A DNA stretch of 40,537 nt from an uncultured Clostridium sp. (GCF_910588715.1 NZ_CAJURG010000013.1:1-40537); one strand, 5' to 3'; positions 7,950-16,395 are shown, counted from the stretch's first letter. Notes: a model not told the origin generated them from the letters alone. Made by a program: numbers and translations.

Positions 7950-9293
7950 TTATTTTTGAGTTAACTTTTTTGTTATATCATCTATTGTATGTTCTAAGCT
8001 TTGGTCATTATTTAATGCTTCAGAAATTTTTTCATAAGCATGAATAACAGTTGTATGATCACGTCCTCCAAACTCTTCACCAATTTTAGGTAATGACATA
8101 TCTGTAAGTTTTCTACTTAAATACATAGCTATTTGTCTTGGATATGCTACATTTCTTGTTCTTCTTTGTGATTTTAAATCTTCAACTCTTAAATTAAAAT
8201 AATTAGCTACTATATCTTGAATTAAATCAATAGTAATACATTTATTTTGTTTATTTGAAATTATATCTTTTAAAGCTTCTGTTGCTAAATCTACGGTTAT
8301 ATCTCTATTTGTTAATGATGAATATGCAACTATTCTAATTAATGCACCTTCAAGTTCTCTAATATTAGATTTTATTTTTGTTGCTATATAAACCATTACT
8401 TCATTTGGTACATTAAGCTTTTCTACATCAGCTTTCTTTTTTAAAATAGCCATTCTAGTTTCAAAATCTGGAGCTTGAATATCTGCAATAAGACCCCATT
8501 CAAACCTTGAACGCAATCTATCTTCTAACGTTGGAATTTCTTTAGGTGGTCTATCAGAAGATAGAATTATTTGTTTGTTGGCTTCATGCAAAGTATTAAA
8601 GGTATGGAAAAATTCTTCTTGTGTTCTTTCTTTTCCTGCAATAAATTGAATATCATCTATTAATAGGACATCTACACTTCTATATTTAGTTCTAAATTCT
8701 TCATTTTTATCATCTTTAATAGCATTTATTAATTCATTTGTAAATTTTTCTGATGAAACATAAACAACTTTGGCATTTGGATTATTTTGAAGTATATAAT
8801 GTCCAATTGCATGCATTAAGTGGGTTTTACCTAATCCTACACCTCCATATATAAAAAGAGGATTATAAGCTTTAGCTGGAGATTCGGCAACAGCAAGAGA
8901 TGCAGCATGAGCAAATCTATTACTATTACCAATTACAAAAGAATCAAAAGTATATTTTGGATTTAGTGTACTAGACATTTCATCACTAACTGTTACAGAT
9001 ATATCATCTTTAACAGTATTTTTTTCCTCAGTTTCTTGAACTTCTGAAGCAATTAAAAATTCTAAATCATATGTTTTAGAACAAGCAGCTTCTATTGAGT
9101 TTATAACTAAATCCTTATATCTTTTTTCCAGTATATCTTTAGTGAAGGAATTAGGGACACTGATTTTTATTGTGTTAGCTGATATACAAAAAGGCTCACA
9201 ACTTTTAATCCAAGTATTAAAACTAACTTCCGTTAACTCACCTTTTATTATATTTAGGGTTTTTTCCCATAAGTGTTTAAGCTCAGTCTCCAT
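7950..9293 (-). CDS. dnaA: Chromosomal replication initiator DnaA
   Basis: DnaA is the AAA+ initiator that binds DnaA boxes, melts oriC and helps recruit the DnaB helicase. The 447-residue protein has all four domains: domain I at residues 1-80; a linker at about 85-110; the AAA+ core with Walker A GGVGLGKTH at 150-158 and Walker B VLLIDDIQFI; and the domain IV helix-turn-helix with the signature GGRDHTTVIHAYEKI near the C terminus. The ATG follows GGAGG at good spacing. DnaA boxes lie on both sides of the gene, and the upstream cluster covers the promoter region, so autoregulation by DnaA is likely. Confidence 0.99.
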   Translation of the reverse strand: METELKHLWEKTLNIIKGELTEVSFNTWIKSCEPFCISANTIKISVPNSFTKDILEKRYKDLVINSIEAACSKTYDLEFLIASEVQETEEKNTVKDDISVTVSDEMSSTLNPKYTFDSFVIGNSNRFAHAASLAVAESPAKAYNPLFIYGGVGLGKTHLMHAIGHYILQNNPNAKVVYVSSEKFTNELINAIKDDKNEEFRTKYRSVDVLLIDDIQFIAGKERTQEEFFHTFNTLHEANKQIILSSDRPPKEIPTLEDRLRSRFEWGLIADIQAPDFETRMAILKKKADVEKLNVPNEVMVYIATKIKSNIRELEGALIRIVAYSSLTNRDITVDLATEALKDIISNKQNKCITIDLIQDIVANYFNLRVEDLKSQRRTRNVAYPRQIAMYLSRKLTDMSLPKIGEEFGGRDHTTVIHAYEKISEALNNDQSLEHTIDDITKKLTQK

Positions 9294-9715
9294 TTATAAG
9301 TATCCTCCAAAAAATAAATTTTAAAAAGTTATAAACAGGATATCAACAGAATTATCAACAGAAAAATAATTCTGTTGATAAAGTTAATAAAGTTAATAAC
9401 ATATTCACATTTTCTGTAGATAAAATAATATTTAAAAAGTTATCCACAGGTTTTAAAATTATAAAAACTAATATTACTAACAATCAATAAATTGCCTATT
9501 TATAACGATATTATGTAAAAAAATTAAATAGATATTAAAATTTTGAACAAGTTATACACAGAGTAATTAACAACTGTGGATAATTAAAGTTATACACAGA
9601 TTTATTCACAATTACACTTAATAATATCATAAATTTATGTTAATTATCAATAAGTTATCCACAATTTTTAAAATGTGAATAACTTTATCAACAGTTTTAC
9701 GGAATTTAATTCATA
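9294..9715. other. oriC: oriC, upstream DnaA-box cluster
   Basis: This region between dnaA and the rpmH promoter is dense in DnaA boxes. Perfect TTATNCACA sites on either strand are at 9440-9448, 9552-9560, 9575-9583, 9590-9598, 9602-9610, 9655-9663 and 9674-9682. TTATCAACA-type sites are at 9352-9360, 9373-9381 and 9685-9693. One-mismatch sites are at 9401-9409 and 9415-9423. With the dnaA-dnaN cluster it makes a bipartite origin like that of B. subtilis. Four boxes between 9552 and 9610 lie only 12-23 bp apart. No gene is present. Confidence 0.9.
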
Positions 9716-9744
9716 TTGACAGTAAAAAAGTAAATATATATAAT
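9716..9744 (+). promoter_or_regulatory. Sigma-A promoter of rpmH
   Basis: A perfect -35 TTGACA (9716-9721) and a perfect -10 TATAAT (9739-9744) are separated by 17 bp. It is among the best promoters in the window and lies about 74 bp before rpmH. The DnaA box at 9685-9693 ends 22 bp upstream of the -35, so DnaA could affect it. Confidence 0.9.
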
Positions 9745-9817
9745 AGTAAAGTAACTTTAATTCGAGAAATATAGTTTTTACTATAAAAATAAATCACTCA
9801 AAGGGGGTGCATTTCGA

Positions 9818-9952
9818 ATGTTCATGACATACCAACCAAAAAAGAGACAAAGAAAAAAAGAACATGGTTTCAGAAAGAGAATGAGTACTGCTTCAGGAAG
9901 AACTGTTCTTAAGAGAAGAAGACAAAAAGGTAGAAAAAAATTAACAGCATAA
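9818..9952 (+). CDS. rpmH: 50S ribosomal protein L34
   Basis: L34 is a tiny, very basic structural protein of the large ribosomal subunit. The 44 residues read MFMTYQPKKRQRKKEHGFRK and continue into the conserved RMSTASGRTVLKRRRQKGR, ending KLTA. Length and sequence are those expected for clostridial L34. A strong AAAGGGGGTG precedes the ATG. It is the first gene of the rightward group and is transcribed from a near-consensus promoter that abuts the origin. A hairpin with a T run begins one base after the stop codon and separates most of its expression from rnpA. Confidence 0.97.
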   Translation: MFMTYQPKKRQRKKEHGFRKRMSTASGRTVLKRRRQKGRKKLTA

Positions 9953-9953
9953 G

Positions 9954-9976
9954 GGCCGCACTTTGTGGCCTTTTTT
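9954..9976 (+). terminator. Attenuator between rpmH and rnpA
   Basis: The stem GGCCGC (9954-9959) pairs with GTGGCC (9965-9970), including one G-U, around a 5-nt loop, and six T follow directly. It starts two bases after the rpmH stop codon. A partial terminator here would give more L34 message than RNase P protein message, matching the very different needs for these products. A second small palindrome, CTGCA/TGCAG (9977-9988), follows at once. Confidence 0.8.
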
Positions 9977-10016
9977 CTGCAAGTGCAGGTATTTTAAGGA
10001 GAGTTTATTAAAACTT

Positions 10017-10367
10017 ATGATATATAAATTAAGAAAAAATACAGAATTTAGACTTGTTTACAGAAGAGGAAAGTCCTACGCTAACAAACTATTAGTTTTA
10101 TATGTTTTTAAGAATAAGAATAATTTAGATAAAGAAAAATTATCTTATAATAAAGTAGGTATTTCAGTAAGTAAGAAGGTTGGAAATAGTGTTGTTAGAA
10201 GTAGAAGCAAAAGACTTATATATGAAAGTTATAGATTAAACATAAAAAATATTAAGACTGGATATGATTTTGTTTTTGTAGCTAGAAGTGCTATAGATGA
10301 AAAAAAATATAGCGATGTAGAGGCTGCTATGATAAACTTATTTAAGAAGGCAGGAATATATTTGTAA
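10017..10367 (+). CDS. rnpA: Ribonuclease P protein component
   Basis: RnpA is the protein cofactor of RNase P, which together with the RNA subunit matures the 5' ends of tRNAs. The 116-residue protein begins MIYKLRKNTEFRLVYRRGKS and has the family signature KVGNSVVRSRSKRLIYESYR, the basic RNR-type helix that binds the RNA. I chose the ATG at 10017. A frame extending upstream to 9963 would run through the attenuator T tract. The Shine-Dalgarno AAGGAGAG is 13 bases before the ATG, somewhat far. The stop codon overlaps the yidD start by one base, implying translational coupling. Confidence 0.96.
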   Translation: MIYKLRKNTEFRLVYRRGKSYANKLLVLYVFKNKNNLDKEKLSYNKVGISVSKKVGNSVVRSRSKRLIYESYRLNIKNIKTGYDFVFVARSAIDEKKYSDVEAAMINLFKKAGIYL

Positions 10368-10579
10368 TGAAAAAATTAATTTTATCAATTATAAAATTGT
10401 ATCAAAAATATTATTCTCCTATGCGACCAAGAAGATGTATATTTATACCTACATGTTCTCAGTATGCAGATGAAGCTATTACTAAGTATGGAGCTTTAAA
10501 AGGAGGATTTTTATCTATAAAAAGGATTTGTAAGTGTAATCCTTTTAACAAAAACGGGGGATATGATCCGGTGAAATAA
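10367..10579 (+). CDS. yidD: Membrane protein insertion efficiency factor YidD
   Basis: YidD is a small membrane-associated protein that aids insertion by YidC. The 70 residues show the family hallmark: an amphipathic N terminus (KKLILSIIKLYQKYYSPM), then PRRCIFIPTCSQYADEAITKYG with the conserved cysteines, and GGYDPV at the C terminus. Its ATG overlaps the last base of the rnpA stop codon, and yidC follows after 13 bp. The rpmH-rnpA-yidD-yidC order is conserved across bacteria. Confidence 0.95.
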   Translation: MKKLILSIIKLYQKYYSPMRPRRCIFIPTCSQYADEAITKYGALKGGFLSIKRICKCNPFNKNGGYDPVK

Positions 10580-10592
10580 GGAGGCTATTAGA

Positions 10593-11360
10593 ATGTGGAA
10601 TGCGATAGTAAATGTAATGACGAAGATGTTCGATTCTTTACATAATTTAATTATAGCATTAGGGGTACCAGAGCATGCAGAAGGGATTTCGTATGTATTA
10701 GCAATCATATTATTTACTGCAATAATTAGATTATTAATTTTACCTCTTAACATCAAATCAACAAAATCAAATGTAAAAATGCAAGAAATTCAACCTGAGT
10801 TGAAAAAACTTCAAGCAAAATACGCAAATGACCCACAAAAGTTACAGTTAGAAACTTCTAAACTAATGAAAGAAAATAATGTTAGTATGTTTGGTGGATG
10901 TTTACCAGCATTATTACCTTTACCAATATTATTTGCTTTATACGGAGTATTTAGAAATATAACAGCAACACCAGGAGCTGATACTTCATTTTTATTTATT
11001 CCCGATATATTTGCTTATCCAAAAGGAATTGGGTTTGTTTCTATCATATTAGCAATATTAGCAGCATTAAGTACTTACATTCCATCATTATTATTAAGTA
11101 AGTCAATGCCTCAACAAGAGGGTGGAATGAATATGAGTACTATGAACATAGTGATGTCAGGTATGATGGGATTTATGTCACTTCAATTCCAACCAATATT
11201 AATAATTTACTGGATAACTGGTGGAATAATTCAATTAATACAAACATATTTCTTAAATTATTTACCAGCGATTAAAAAGAAAAAAATTGCTGACGAGAAG
11301 GCAGCACAAGCTAAAATTGAAAAAGCTAAAAAATCTACACCAAAAACTAAAAAGAGATAA
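10593..11360 (+). CDS. yidC: Membrane protein insertase YidC/Oxa1
   Basis: YidC inserts and folds membrane proteins, alone or with SecYEG. The 255-residue protein has the Oxa1 core: a first core helix around residues 33-55 with the groove arginine in AIIRLLILPL, a cytoplasmic coiled segment rich in K and Q (about 60-95), and then several further membrane helices. The C-terminal tail is very basic (KKKKIADEKAAQAKIEKAKK), as in YidC forms that contact the ribosome. There is no lipobox cysteine, unlike SpoIIIJ-type Bacillus proteins. In B. subtilis the paralogue in this position is needed for sporulation. The start follows AAGGAGG. Confidence 0.95.
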   Translation: MWNAIVNVMTKMFDSLHNLIIALGVPEHAEGISYVLAIILFTAIIRLLILPLNIKSTKSNVKMQEIQPELKKLQAKYANDPQKLQLETSKLMKENNVSMFGGCLPALLPLPILFALYGVFRNITATPGADTSFLFIPDIFAYPKGIGFVSIILAILAALSTYIPSLLLSKSMPQQEGGMNMSTMNIVMSGMMGFMSLQFQPILIIYWITGGIIQLIQTYFLNYLPAIKKKKIADEKAAQAKIEKAKKSTPKTKKR

Positions 11361-11390
11361 TTATCATATTTTCTAGGTGGTGAATAGGGT

Positions 11391-12014
11391 ATGAAAGCAA
11401 TTGAAATGACTGGTAGAACAGTTGAGGAAGCTTTAGATCATGCTTTAAAAGAACTAAAGCTAACAAAAGATAAGGTTGACATTGAAATAATTGACGAGGG
11501 TAGTAAAGGATTATTTAATTTAATTGGTGCGAAACCCGCTAAAATTAAGGTTATGACTAAACAAAGCTCCTTAGATGATGCAAAGGCATTTTTAGATAAG
11601 GTTTTAAAGTCTATGAATGTAGGGGCAAGCATTGATATTAATGAAAATGATGATTGTATTAATATTAATTTAAGTGGAACTAAAATCGGTGTAGTAATAG
11701 GCTATAGGGGTGAGACGTTAGATTCTCTTCAATATTTAGTTTCGTTAGTAGTTAATAAAAATCATGATAATCCTTATAAAAGAGTTGTTTTAGATGCAGA
11801 AAACTATAGGCATAAGAGAGAAGAAACTTTAATAAGAGTAGCTCAAAAAACTGCTTATAAGGTTAAAAAATCTGGAAGACCATATAAGTTAGAGCCTATG
11901 AATCCTTATGAAAGAAGAATTATTCACTCAGCATTACAGGAATATACTGATATCAACACACATAGCGAAGGTGAAGAACCATATAGAAGAATTGTTATAA
12001 GCTTAAAAAAATAA
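11391..12014 (+). CDS. jag: Jag/KhpB RNA-binding protein
   Basis: Jag (KhpB/EloR) is a cytoplasmic RNA-binding protein. The 207 residues show the Jag N-terminal domain (MKAIEMTGRTVEEALDHALK), a KH domain with the loop GVVIGYRGETLDSLQYL near residue 100, and a C-terminal R3H domain (ERRIIHSALQEY, with the R-xxx-H spacing). It follows yidC by 30 bp behind AGGTGGTG, the usual arrangement. In streptococci the protein links RNA regulation to cell elongation; its role here is inferred from family. A strong terminator begins at the stop codon. Confidence 0.95.
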   Translation: MKAIEMTGRTVEEALDHALKELKLTKDKVDIEIIDEGSKGLFNLIGAKPAKIKVMTKQSSLDDAKAFLDKVLKSMNVGASIDINENDDCININLSGTKIGVVIGYRGETLDSLQYLVSLVVNKNHDNPYKRVVLDAENYRHKREETLIRVAQKTAYKVKKSGRPYKLEPMNPYERRIIHSALQEYTDINTHSEGEEPYRRIVISLKK

Positions 12015-12047
12015 TAAAAGAAAGCCTAATTTAGGCTTTCTTTTATT
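12013..12047 (+). terminator. Terminator after jag
   Basis: A nearly perfect palindrome of about 17 bp is centred on 12030 (AAAGCCTAA/TTAGGCTTT core), with T-rich sequence on the right and A-rich sequence on the left. It ends the rpmH-to-jag group and starts inside the stop codon of jag. Confidence 0.9.
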
Positions 12048-12060
12048 ATTTTTTAGAATT

Positions 12061-12089
12061 TTGACTTATATAAAATTGTTTTGTAAAAT
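12061..12089 (+). promoter_or_regulatory. Promoter of mnmE-mnmG-rsmG
   Basis: TTGACT (12061-12066) and TAAAAT (12084-12089) are 17 bp apart. The start point would be near 12096, giving a leader of about 115 nt before mnmE. A DnaA-box sequence (TTATTCACA, 12188-12196) lies in that leader just before the Shine-Dalgarno. Confidence 0.65.
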
Positions 12090-12209
12090 GAATAATAATG
12101 AAAATGGGGAATGAGAATTAAAAAAATAAATAAGGATAGAATTTAAATATACTTAAATAAATAACGATAATTTTTAATTATATAAATTTATTCACATTCG
12201 GAGGATAAA

Positions 12210-13589
12210 ATGAAAGAATTTGATACAATATGTGCGATAGCTACAGCTTTAGGTGAAGGTGGTATTGCAATTATAAGAATATCTGGGGATAAAGCTGTGG
12301 ATATAACATCAAAAATATTTAAATCTAAGAATAATGATGATATAAAAAATATGAAACCTTATACAATGAAGTACGGTCACATATATGATATAGAAACTAA
12401 TGATTTAATTGACGAAGTAATAATTAGTTTTATGAAAGGGCCAAGAAGTTTTACCGCAGAGGATACTATAGAAATAAATTGCCATGGTGGTGTTGTGTCT
12501 ACAAATAAGGTGTTAGAAGCTGTAATTAAGGCTGGAGCCAGACTTGCAGAACCAGGAGAGTTTACTAAAAGAGCATTTTTAAATGGTAGAATAGATTTGT
12601 CACAAGCTGAAGCAGTTATGGATATAATAACAGCTAAGACAGATTTAGCAATGAAATCTGCTTTAATGCAAAGTACAGGATATTTATCTAAAGAGATTAA
12701 TAGATTAAGAGAATATATGCTAAATATATTAGCATTAGTTGAATTTGCCGTAGATTTTACAGAGGATGATGAAGAAGTAGATCCAAGTATTCCTTTAAAG
12801 GTAGGAGAAAGTTTAGAAAAAGCTATAAATGAAATGAAGATTCTATTAAAGGGGGCAGATGAAGGAAAGCTTATTAGAGAAGGATTAAGTTTAGCTATAG
12901 TTGGAAAGCCAAACGTAGGAAAATCTTCTTTATTAAATGCACTATTAAGAGAAAAGAGAGCAATAGTAACTGATATTGCAGGAACTACAAGAGATATAAT
13001 TGAAGAGTATATAAATTTAGATGGTATTCCAGTTAAAATAATTGATACAGCAGGAATTAGAGAAACAGAGGATGTTGTTGAAAAGATTGGAGTAGAAAGA
13101 TCAAGAGAAAAAATTCAGGAAGCTGATTTAGTTTTATTAGTTCTTGATTCTTCAAGAAAATTAGACGATGAAGATAGAGAAATTATAGATTCGGTTGGAG
13201 ATAAAAAATGTATTGTTATATTAAATAAAATAGATTTAGAGTCTAAGATTGATGAGAAGCTAGTAAATAATTTTGAAAATATAATTAAGATATCTGCTAA
13301 AGAAGAGTTAGGATTAGGTGATTTAAAAGAAACAATAAAGAAATTATTCTTTAGTGGAAAAATTGATACAGAAAGTTTAATAATATCTAATTCAAGACAT
13401 AAGCAAGCATTATTTAGAGCGCTAGAAAATGCAGAAAATGCCTTAAGTAGAGTAAAAATGAATGAATATTTAGATTTAATTTCTATTTTTGTAACATCGG
13501 CTTTAAGAGCTTTAAATGAAATTACAGGTGATGAATTAGAAGAAGACTTAGTAAATAAAATATTTGGAGATTTCTGTGTAGGAAAGTAG
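12210..13589 (+). CDS. mnmE: tRNA modification GTPase MnmE
   Basis: MnmE with MnmG modifies the wobble uridine (U34) of certain tRNAs, using a folate one-carbon unit and GTP hydrolysis. The 459-residue protein has the N-terminal folate-binding dimerisation domain (residues 1-120), a helical domain, and an inserted G domain. The G domain shows G1 GKPNVGKSS near residue 230, G2 GTTRD, G3 DTAGIRET and G4 NKID. It ends with the catalytic CVGK (CxGK) motif. The start follows CGGAGG. mnmG follows after 9 bp, so the two complex partners are co-expressed. Confidence 0.98.
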   Translation: MKEFDTICAIATALGEGGIAIIRISGDKAVDITSKIFKSKNNDDIKNMKPYTMKYGHIYDIETNDLIDEVIISFMKGPRSFTAEDTIEINCHGGVVSTNKVLEAVIKAGARLAEPGEFTKRAFLNGRIDLSQAEAVMDIITAKTDLAMKSALMQSTGYLSKEINRLREYMLNILALVEFAVDFTEDDEEVDPSIPLKVGESLEKAINEMKILLKGADEGKLIREGLSLAIVGKPNVGKSSLLNALLREKRAIVTDIAGTTRDIIEEYINLDGIPVKIIDTAGIRETEDVVEKIGVERSREKIQEADLVLLVLDSSRKLDDEDREIIDSVGDKKCIVILNKIDLESKIDEKLVNNFENIIKISAKEELGLGDLKETIKKLFFSGKIDTESLIISNSRHKQALFRALENAENALSRVKMNEYLDLISIFVTSALRALNEITGDELEEDLVNKIFGDFCVGK

Positions 13590-13598
13590 GAGTATAAA

Positions 13599-15488
13599 AT
13601 GAGATATAATGCAGGAGAATATGACGTAATTGTAGTTGGTGCTGGGCATGCTGGATGTGAAGCGGGTCTTGCATCAGCTAGAATGGGATTAAAGACATTA
13701 GTATGTACATTAAATCTTGATGCTATAGGATTAATGCCTTGTAATCCTAATATAGGAGGTACAGCTAAGGGACACTTAGTTAGAGAAATTGATGCATTAG
13801 GTGGAGAAATGGGGGTAAATATTGACCATACATTTATTCAATCAAGAATGTTAAATACATCTAAGGGACCAGCAGTACACTCTTTAAGAGCACAAGCTGA
13901 TAGAAAAAAATATCAAAATAGAATGAAGAGTGTTTTGGAAAATCAAGAAAATTTAGAAGTTAGACAATTAGAAGTTATTGATATTGAAGTAGAAAACGGA
14001 AAGGTTATTGGAGTATTAACTAAAAATGGTGCTTTCTTTAAATGTAAAGCCATAATACTAACAACAGGTACATATTTAAGAGCAAGAATAATAATTGGTG
14101 ATGTAACTTATAATAGCGGTCCAAATGGATTAGCTGCAGCTAATGAGTTAACACAGCATTTAATGGATCTAGGAATAGAAATGAGAAGATTTAAAACTGG
14201 AACTCCAGCAAGGATAAATAAAAGATCAGTTGATTTTTCAAAAATGATTGAGCAACCTGGTGATAAAAAAATAGTTCCATTTTCATTTATGCATGACAAT
14301 ATAGATAGAGAGCAAGTGTCTTGTTGGTTAACTTATACTAATGAAGAAACTCATAATATTATAATGGAAAATATAGATAGATCTCCTATGTATAATGGTA
14401 GTATTGAGGGTGTTGGACCAAGATATTGTCCATCTATAGAAGATAAGGTAATGAAATTCCCAGATAAGAATAGACATCAGATATTTGTGGAACCAGAGGG
14501 TGAAGATACATTAGAAATGTATGTTGGAGGAATGTCATCATCATTACCAGAAGATGTTCAAGTAAAAATGTATAGAACATTAGAAGGATTAGAAAATGTA
14601 GAATTATTAAGAACTGCTTATGCTATAGAATATGATTCAATAAATCCAATGCAATTAAAACCTACATTAGAATTTAAAACAATAGAAGGATTATATGGAG
14701 CGGGACAATTAAATGGTAGTTCTGGTTACGAAGAGGCTGCTGCTCAAGGAATTGTTGCAGGAATAAATGCTGCATTAAAAATTAAAGGTGAAGATCCTAT
14801 GATATTAACACGTTCAGATGCATATGCTGGTGTATTAATTGATGACTTAGTTACTAAAGGTACTAATGAACCTTATAGAATGATGACTTCTAGAGCTGAA
14901 TATAGATTATTATTAAGACAAGATAATGCTGATTTTAGATTAACTGAAATAGGAAGAAAGGTTGGTCTAGTAAGTGATGAAAGATATAATAGATTTTTAA
15001 ATAGAAAAGCAAATATAGAGAATGAAGTTGAAAGATTAAAAAATTTACAGATAACCAATAAGAGAGAAAATAATGAGTTTTTAGTATCACTTAATTCTAC
15101 AGAACTTAAGAAGCCAATAAGTATGTATGAACTGATTAAAAGACCAGAATTAGATTATTTCATGTTAGCACCATTAGATTTAGAAAGACCAAAATATACA
15201 GATGATATTGGTGAACAAGTAAATATTATAGCTAAATATGAAGGATATATAGCTAGTCAATTAGATCAAGTTAATCAATTTAAAAAGTTTGAGAAAAAGT
15301 TATTACCTGAAAATATAGATTATAGTGACGTAAAGGGATTAAGAGTGGAAGCTATCCAAAAATTAAGTGCAATAAGACCAGTAAGTATTGGTCAGGCATC
15401 AAGAATATCTGGAGTATCTCCTGCTGATATATCAGTTTTATTAATATATTTAGAACATCAATATAAGAAAAATAAAAAGGAGGACTAA
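13599..15488 (+). CDS. mnmG: tRNA U34 modification enzyme MnmG
   Basis: MnmG (GidA) is the FAD-dependent partner of MnmE in forming cmnm5U34 in tRNA. The 629 residues show the N-terminal Rossmann motif VVGAGHAGCEAG near residue 11, the family patterns LMPCNPNIGG and GTYLRARIIIG, and a PRYCPSIEDK segment with the conserved cysteine. A C-terminal helical domain provides MnmE contact. Length is normal and no frame problems are seen. Its end contains the Shine-Dalgarno of rsmG, which starts 2 bp after the stop codon. Confidence 0.98.
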   Translation: MRYNAGEYDVIVVGAGHAGCEAGLASARMGLKTLVCTLNLDAIGLMPCNPNIGGTAKGHLVREIDALGGEMGVNIDHTFIQSRMLNTSKGPAVHSLRAQADRKKYQNRMKSVLENQENLEVRQLEVIDIEVENGKVIGVLTKNGAFFKCKAIILTTGTYLRARIIIGDVTYNSGPNGLAAANELTQHLMDLGIEMRRFKTGTPARINKRSVDFSKMIEQPGDKKIVPFSFMHDNIDREQVSCWLTYTNEETHNIIMENIDRSPMYNGSIEGVGPRYCPSIEDKVMKFPDKNRHQIFVEPEGEDTLEMYVGGMSSSLPEDVQVKMYRTLEGLENVELLRTAYAIEYDSINPMQLKPTLEFKTIEGLYGAGQLNGSSGYEEAAAQGIVAGINAALKIKGEDPMILTRSDAYAGVLIDDLVTKGTNEPYRMMTSRAEYRLLLRQDNADFRLTEIGRKVGLVSDERYNRFLNRKANIENEVERLKNLQITNKRENNEFLVSLNSTELKKPISMYELIKRPELDYFMLAPLDLERPKYTDDIGEQVNIIAKYEGYIASQLDQVNQFKKFEKKLLPENIDYSDVKGLRVEAIQKLSAIRPVSIGQASRISGVSPADISVLLIYLEHQYKKNKKED

Positions 15489-15490
15489 GG

Positions 15491-16210
15491 ATGAAATTTT
15501 TTGAATTAATGAAAACAGCTTCAAATGATGTAGGATTAGAATTTACAGAATTACAATATGAGCAATTTATTAAATATATGAGACTTCTTCAAGAATGGAA
15601 TGAGAAAATAAACTTAACAGCTATAACAGAAGATGAAGAAGTCATTAAAAAGCATTTTATAGATTGCATTAAATCTTTTAAATCAGAACCTATAAGAAAA
15701 GCCAAAGCTATAATAGATGTTGGGACAGGAGCTGGATTTCCGGGACTACCAATTGCAATAATGAATCAAAATGTAAAAGTAACTCTTTTAGATTCGTTAA
15801 ATAAAAGAATTAATTTTTTAAATTTGGTAGTTAAAGAGCTTGGTTTAAAAAATGTAACAACAATTCATTCAAGAGCAGAAGATGGGGCAAGAAAACCGGA
15901 ATTACGAGAAAAATTTGATGTTGCAACATCTAGGGCTGTAGCAAATATGGCAGTTTTATCTGAATTTTGTATGCCATATGTAAAAAAAGGTGGATATTTT
16001 GTTGCTTTAAAGGGACCGGCAATTGATGAAGAACTTGAAAATGGAAAAAAGGCTATAAAAATATTAGGTGGAGAATTAAAAGAAATAATAGAAATATCTA
16101 TTGAGGAGACTGATTTAAAGCATAATATAGTTGAGATAAAAAAGATTAATATGTGTCCTAAGGCTTATCCTAGAAAAGCGGGAACTGTTAATAAGAAGCC
16201 TTTGCAATAA
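15491..16210 (+). CDS. rsmG: 16S rRNA (guanine-527-N7) methyltransferase
   Basis: RsmG (GidB) methylates N7 of G527 in 16S rRNA using S-adenosylmethionine. The 239-residue protein carries the SAM-binding motif IIDVGTGAGFPGLPIAI near residue 75 and the RsmG pattern RAVANMAVLSEFCMPYVK. AAGGAGGAC in the end of mnmG serves as its ribosome binding site, so translation is likely coupled. It closes the mnmE-mnmG-rsmG operon. No strong terminator is visible after it. Confidence 0.97.
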   Translation: MKFFELMKTASNDVGLEFTELQYEQFIKYMRLLQEWNEKINLTAITEDEEVIKKHFIDCIKSFKSEPIRKAKAIIDVGTGAGFPGLPIAIMNQNVKVTLLDSLNKRINFLNLVVKELGLKNVTTIHSRAEDGARKPELREKFDVATSRAVANMAVLSEFCMPYVKKGGYFVALKGPAIDEELENGKKAIKILGGELKEIIEISIEETDLKHNIVEIKKINMCPKAYPRKAGTVNKKPLQ

Positions 16211-16254
16211 AGATATATAAAAGATAAAATTATTTTAATAGAAATAATATAAAT

Positions 16255-16283
16255 TTGAGTTTAGGTAGTTAATAGGATATAAA
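16255..16283 (+). promoter_or_regulatory. Probable promoter of noc
   Basis: TTGAGT (16255-16260) and TATAAA (16278-16283) are 17 bp apart in the 182-bp gap between rsmG and noc. A start near 16290 would keep the distal Shine-Dalgarno (16334-16339) and the following hairpin in the message. Confidence 0.5.
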
Positions 16284-16333
16284 GAGATAAAGAGTTTAAA
16301 TGATATTAATAAAATATGAAATAACAAGTTATG

Positions 16334-16395
16334 AGGAGGAAGCTATTGTTATAAATCTATAAGAATATTGATTTGTAGATTTTTAATAATAGATG
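16334..16395 (+). promoter_or_regulatory. Shine-Dalgarno, 17-bp hairpin, then noc start codon
   Basis: AGGAGG (16334-16339) is 53 bases upstream of the noc ATG at 16393. It is followed after three bases by a long inverted repeat, 16343-16359 with 16376-16392. Sixteen of 17 positions can pair (one of them G-U), with one T-T mismatch, and the loop is 16 nt. The hairpin ends on the base just before the ATG, so when folded it would place the Shine-Dalgarno about three bases plus a helix junction from the start. No T run follows, so it is not an intrinsic terminator. Confidence 0.65.

Noticed and set aside
9294..9480. A specific dnaA promoter on the minus strand
   Set aside because: Several TTGATA and TATAA-like strings exist among the DnaA boxes but none has convincing spacing, so no single promoter is called.
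16343..16392. noc leader hairpin read as an intrinsic terminator
   Set aside because: The 3' arm is followed directly by ATGGTCG, with no T run, so it does not fit a terminator.
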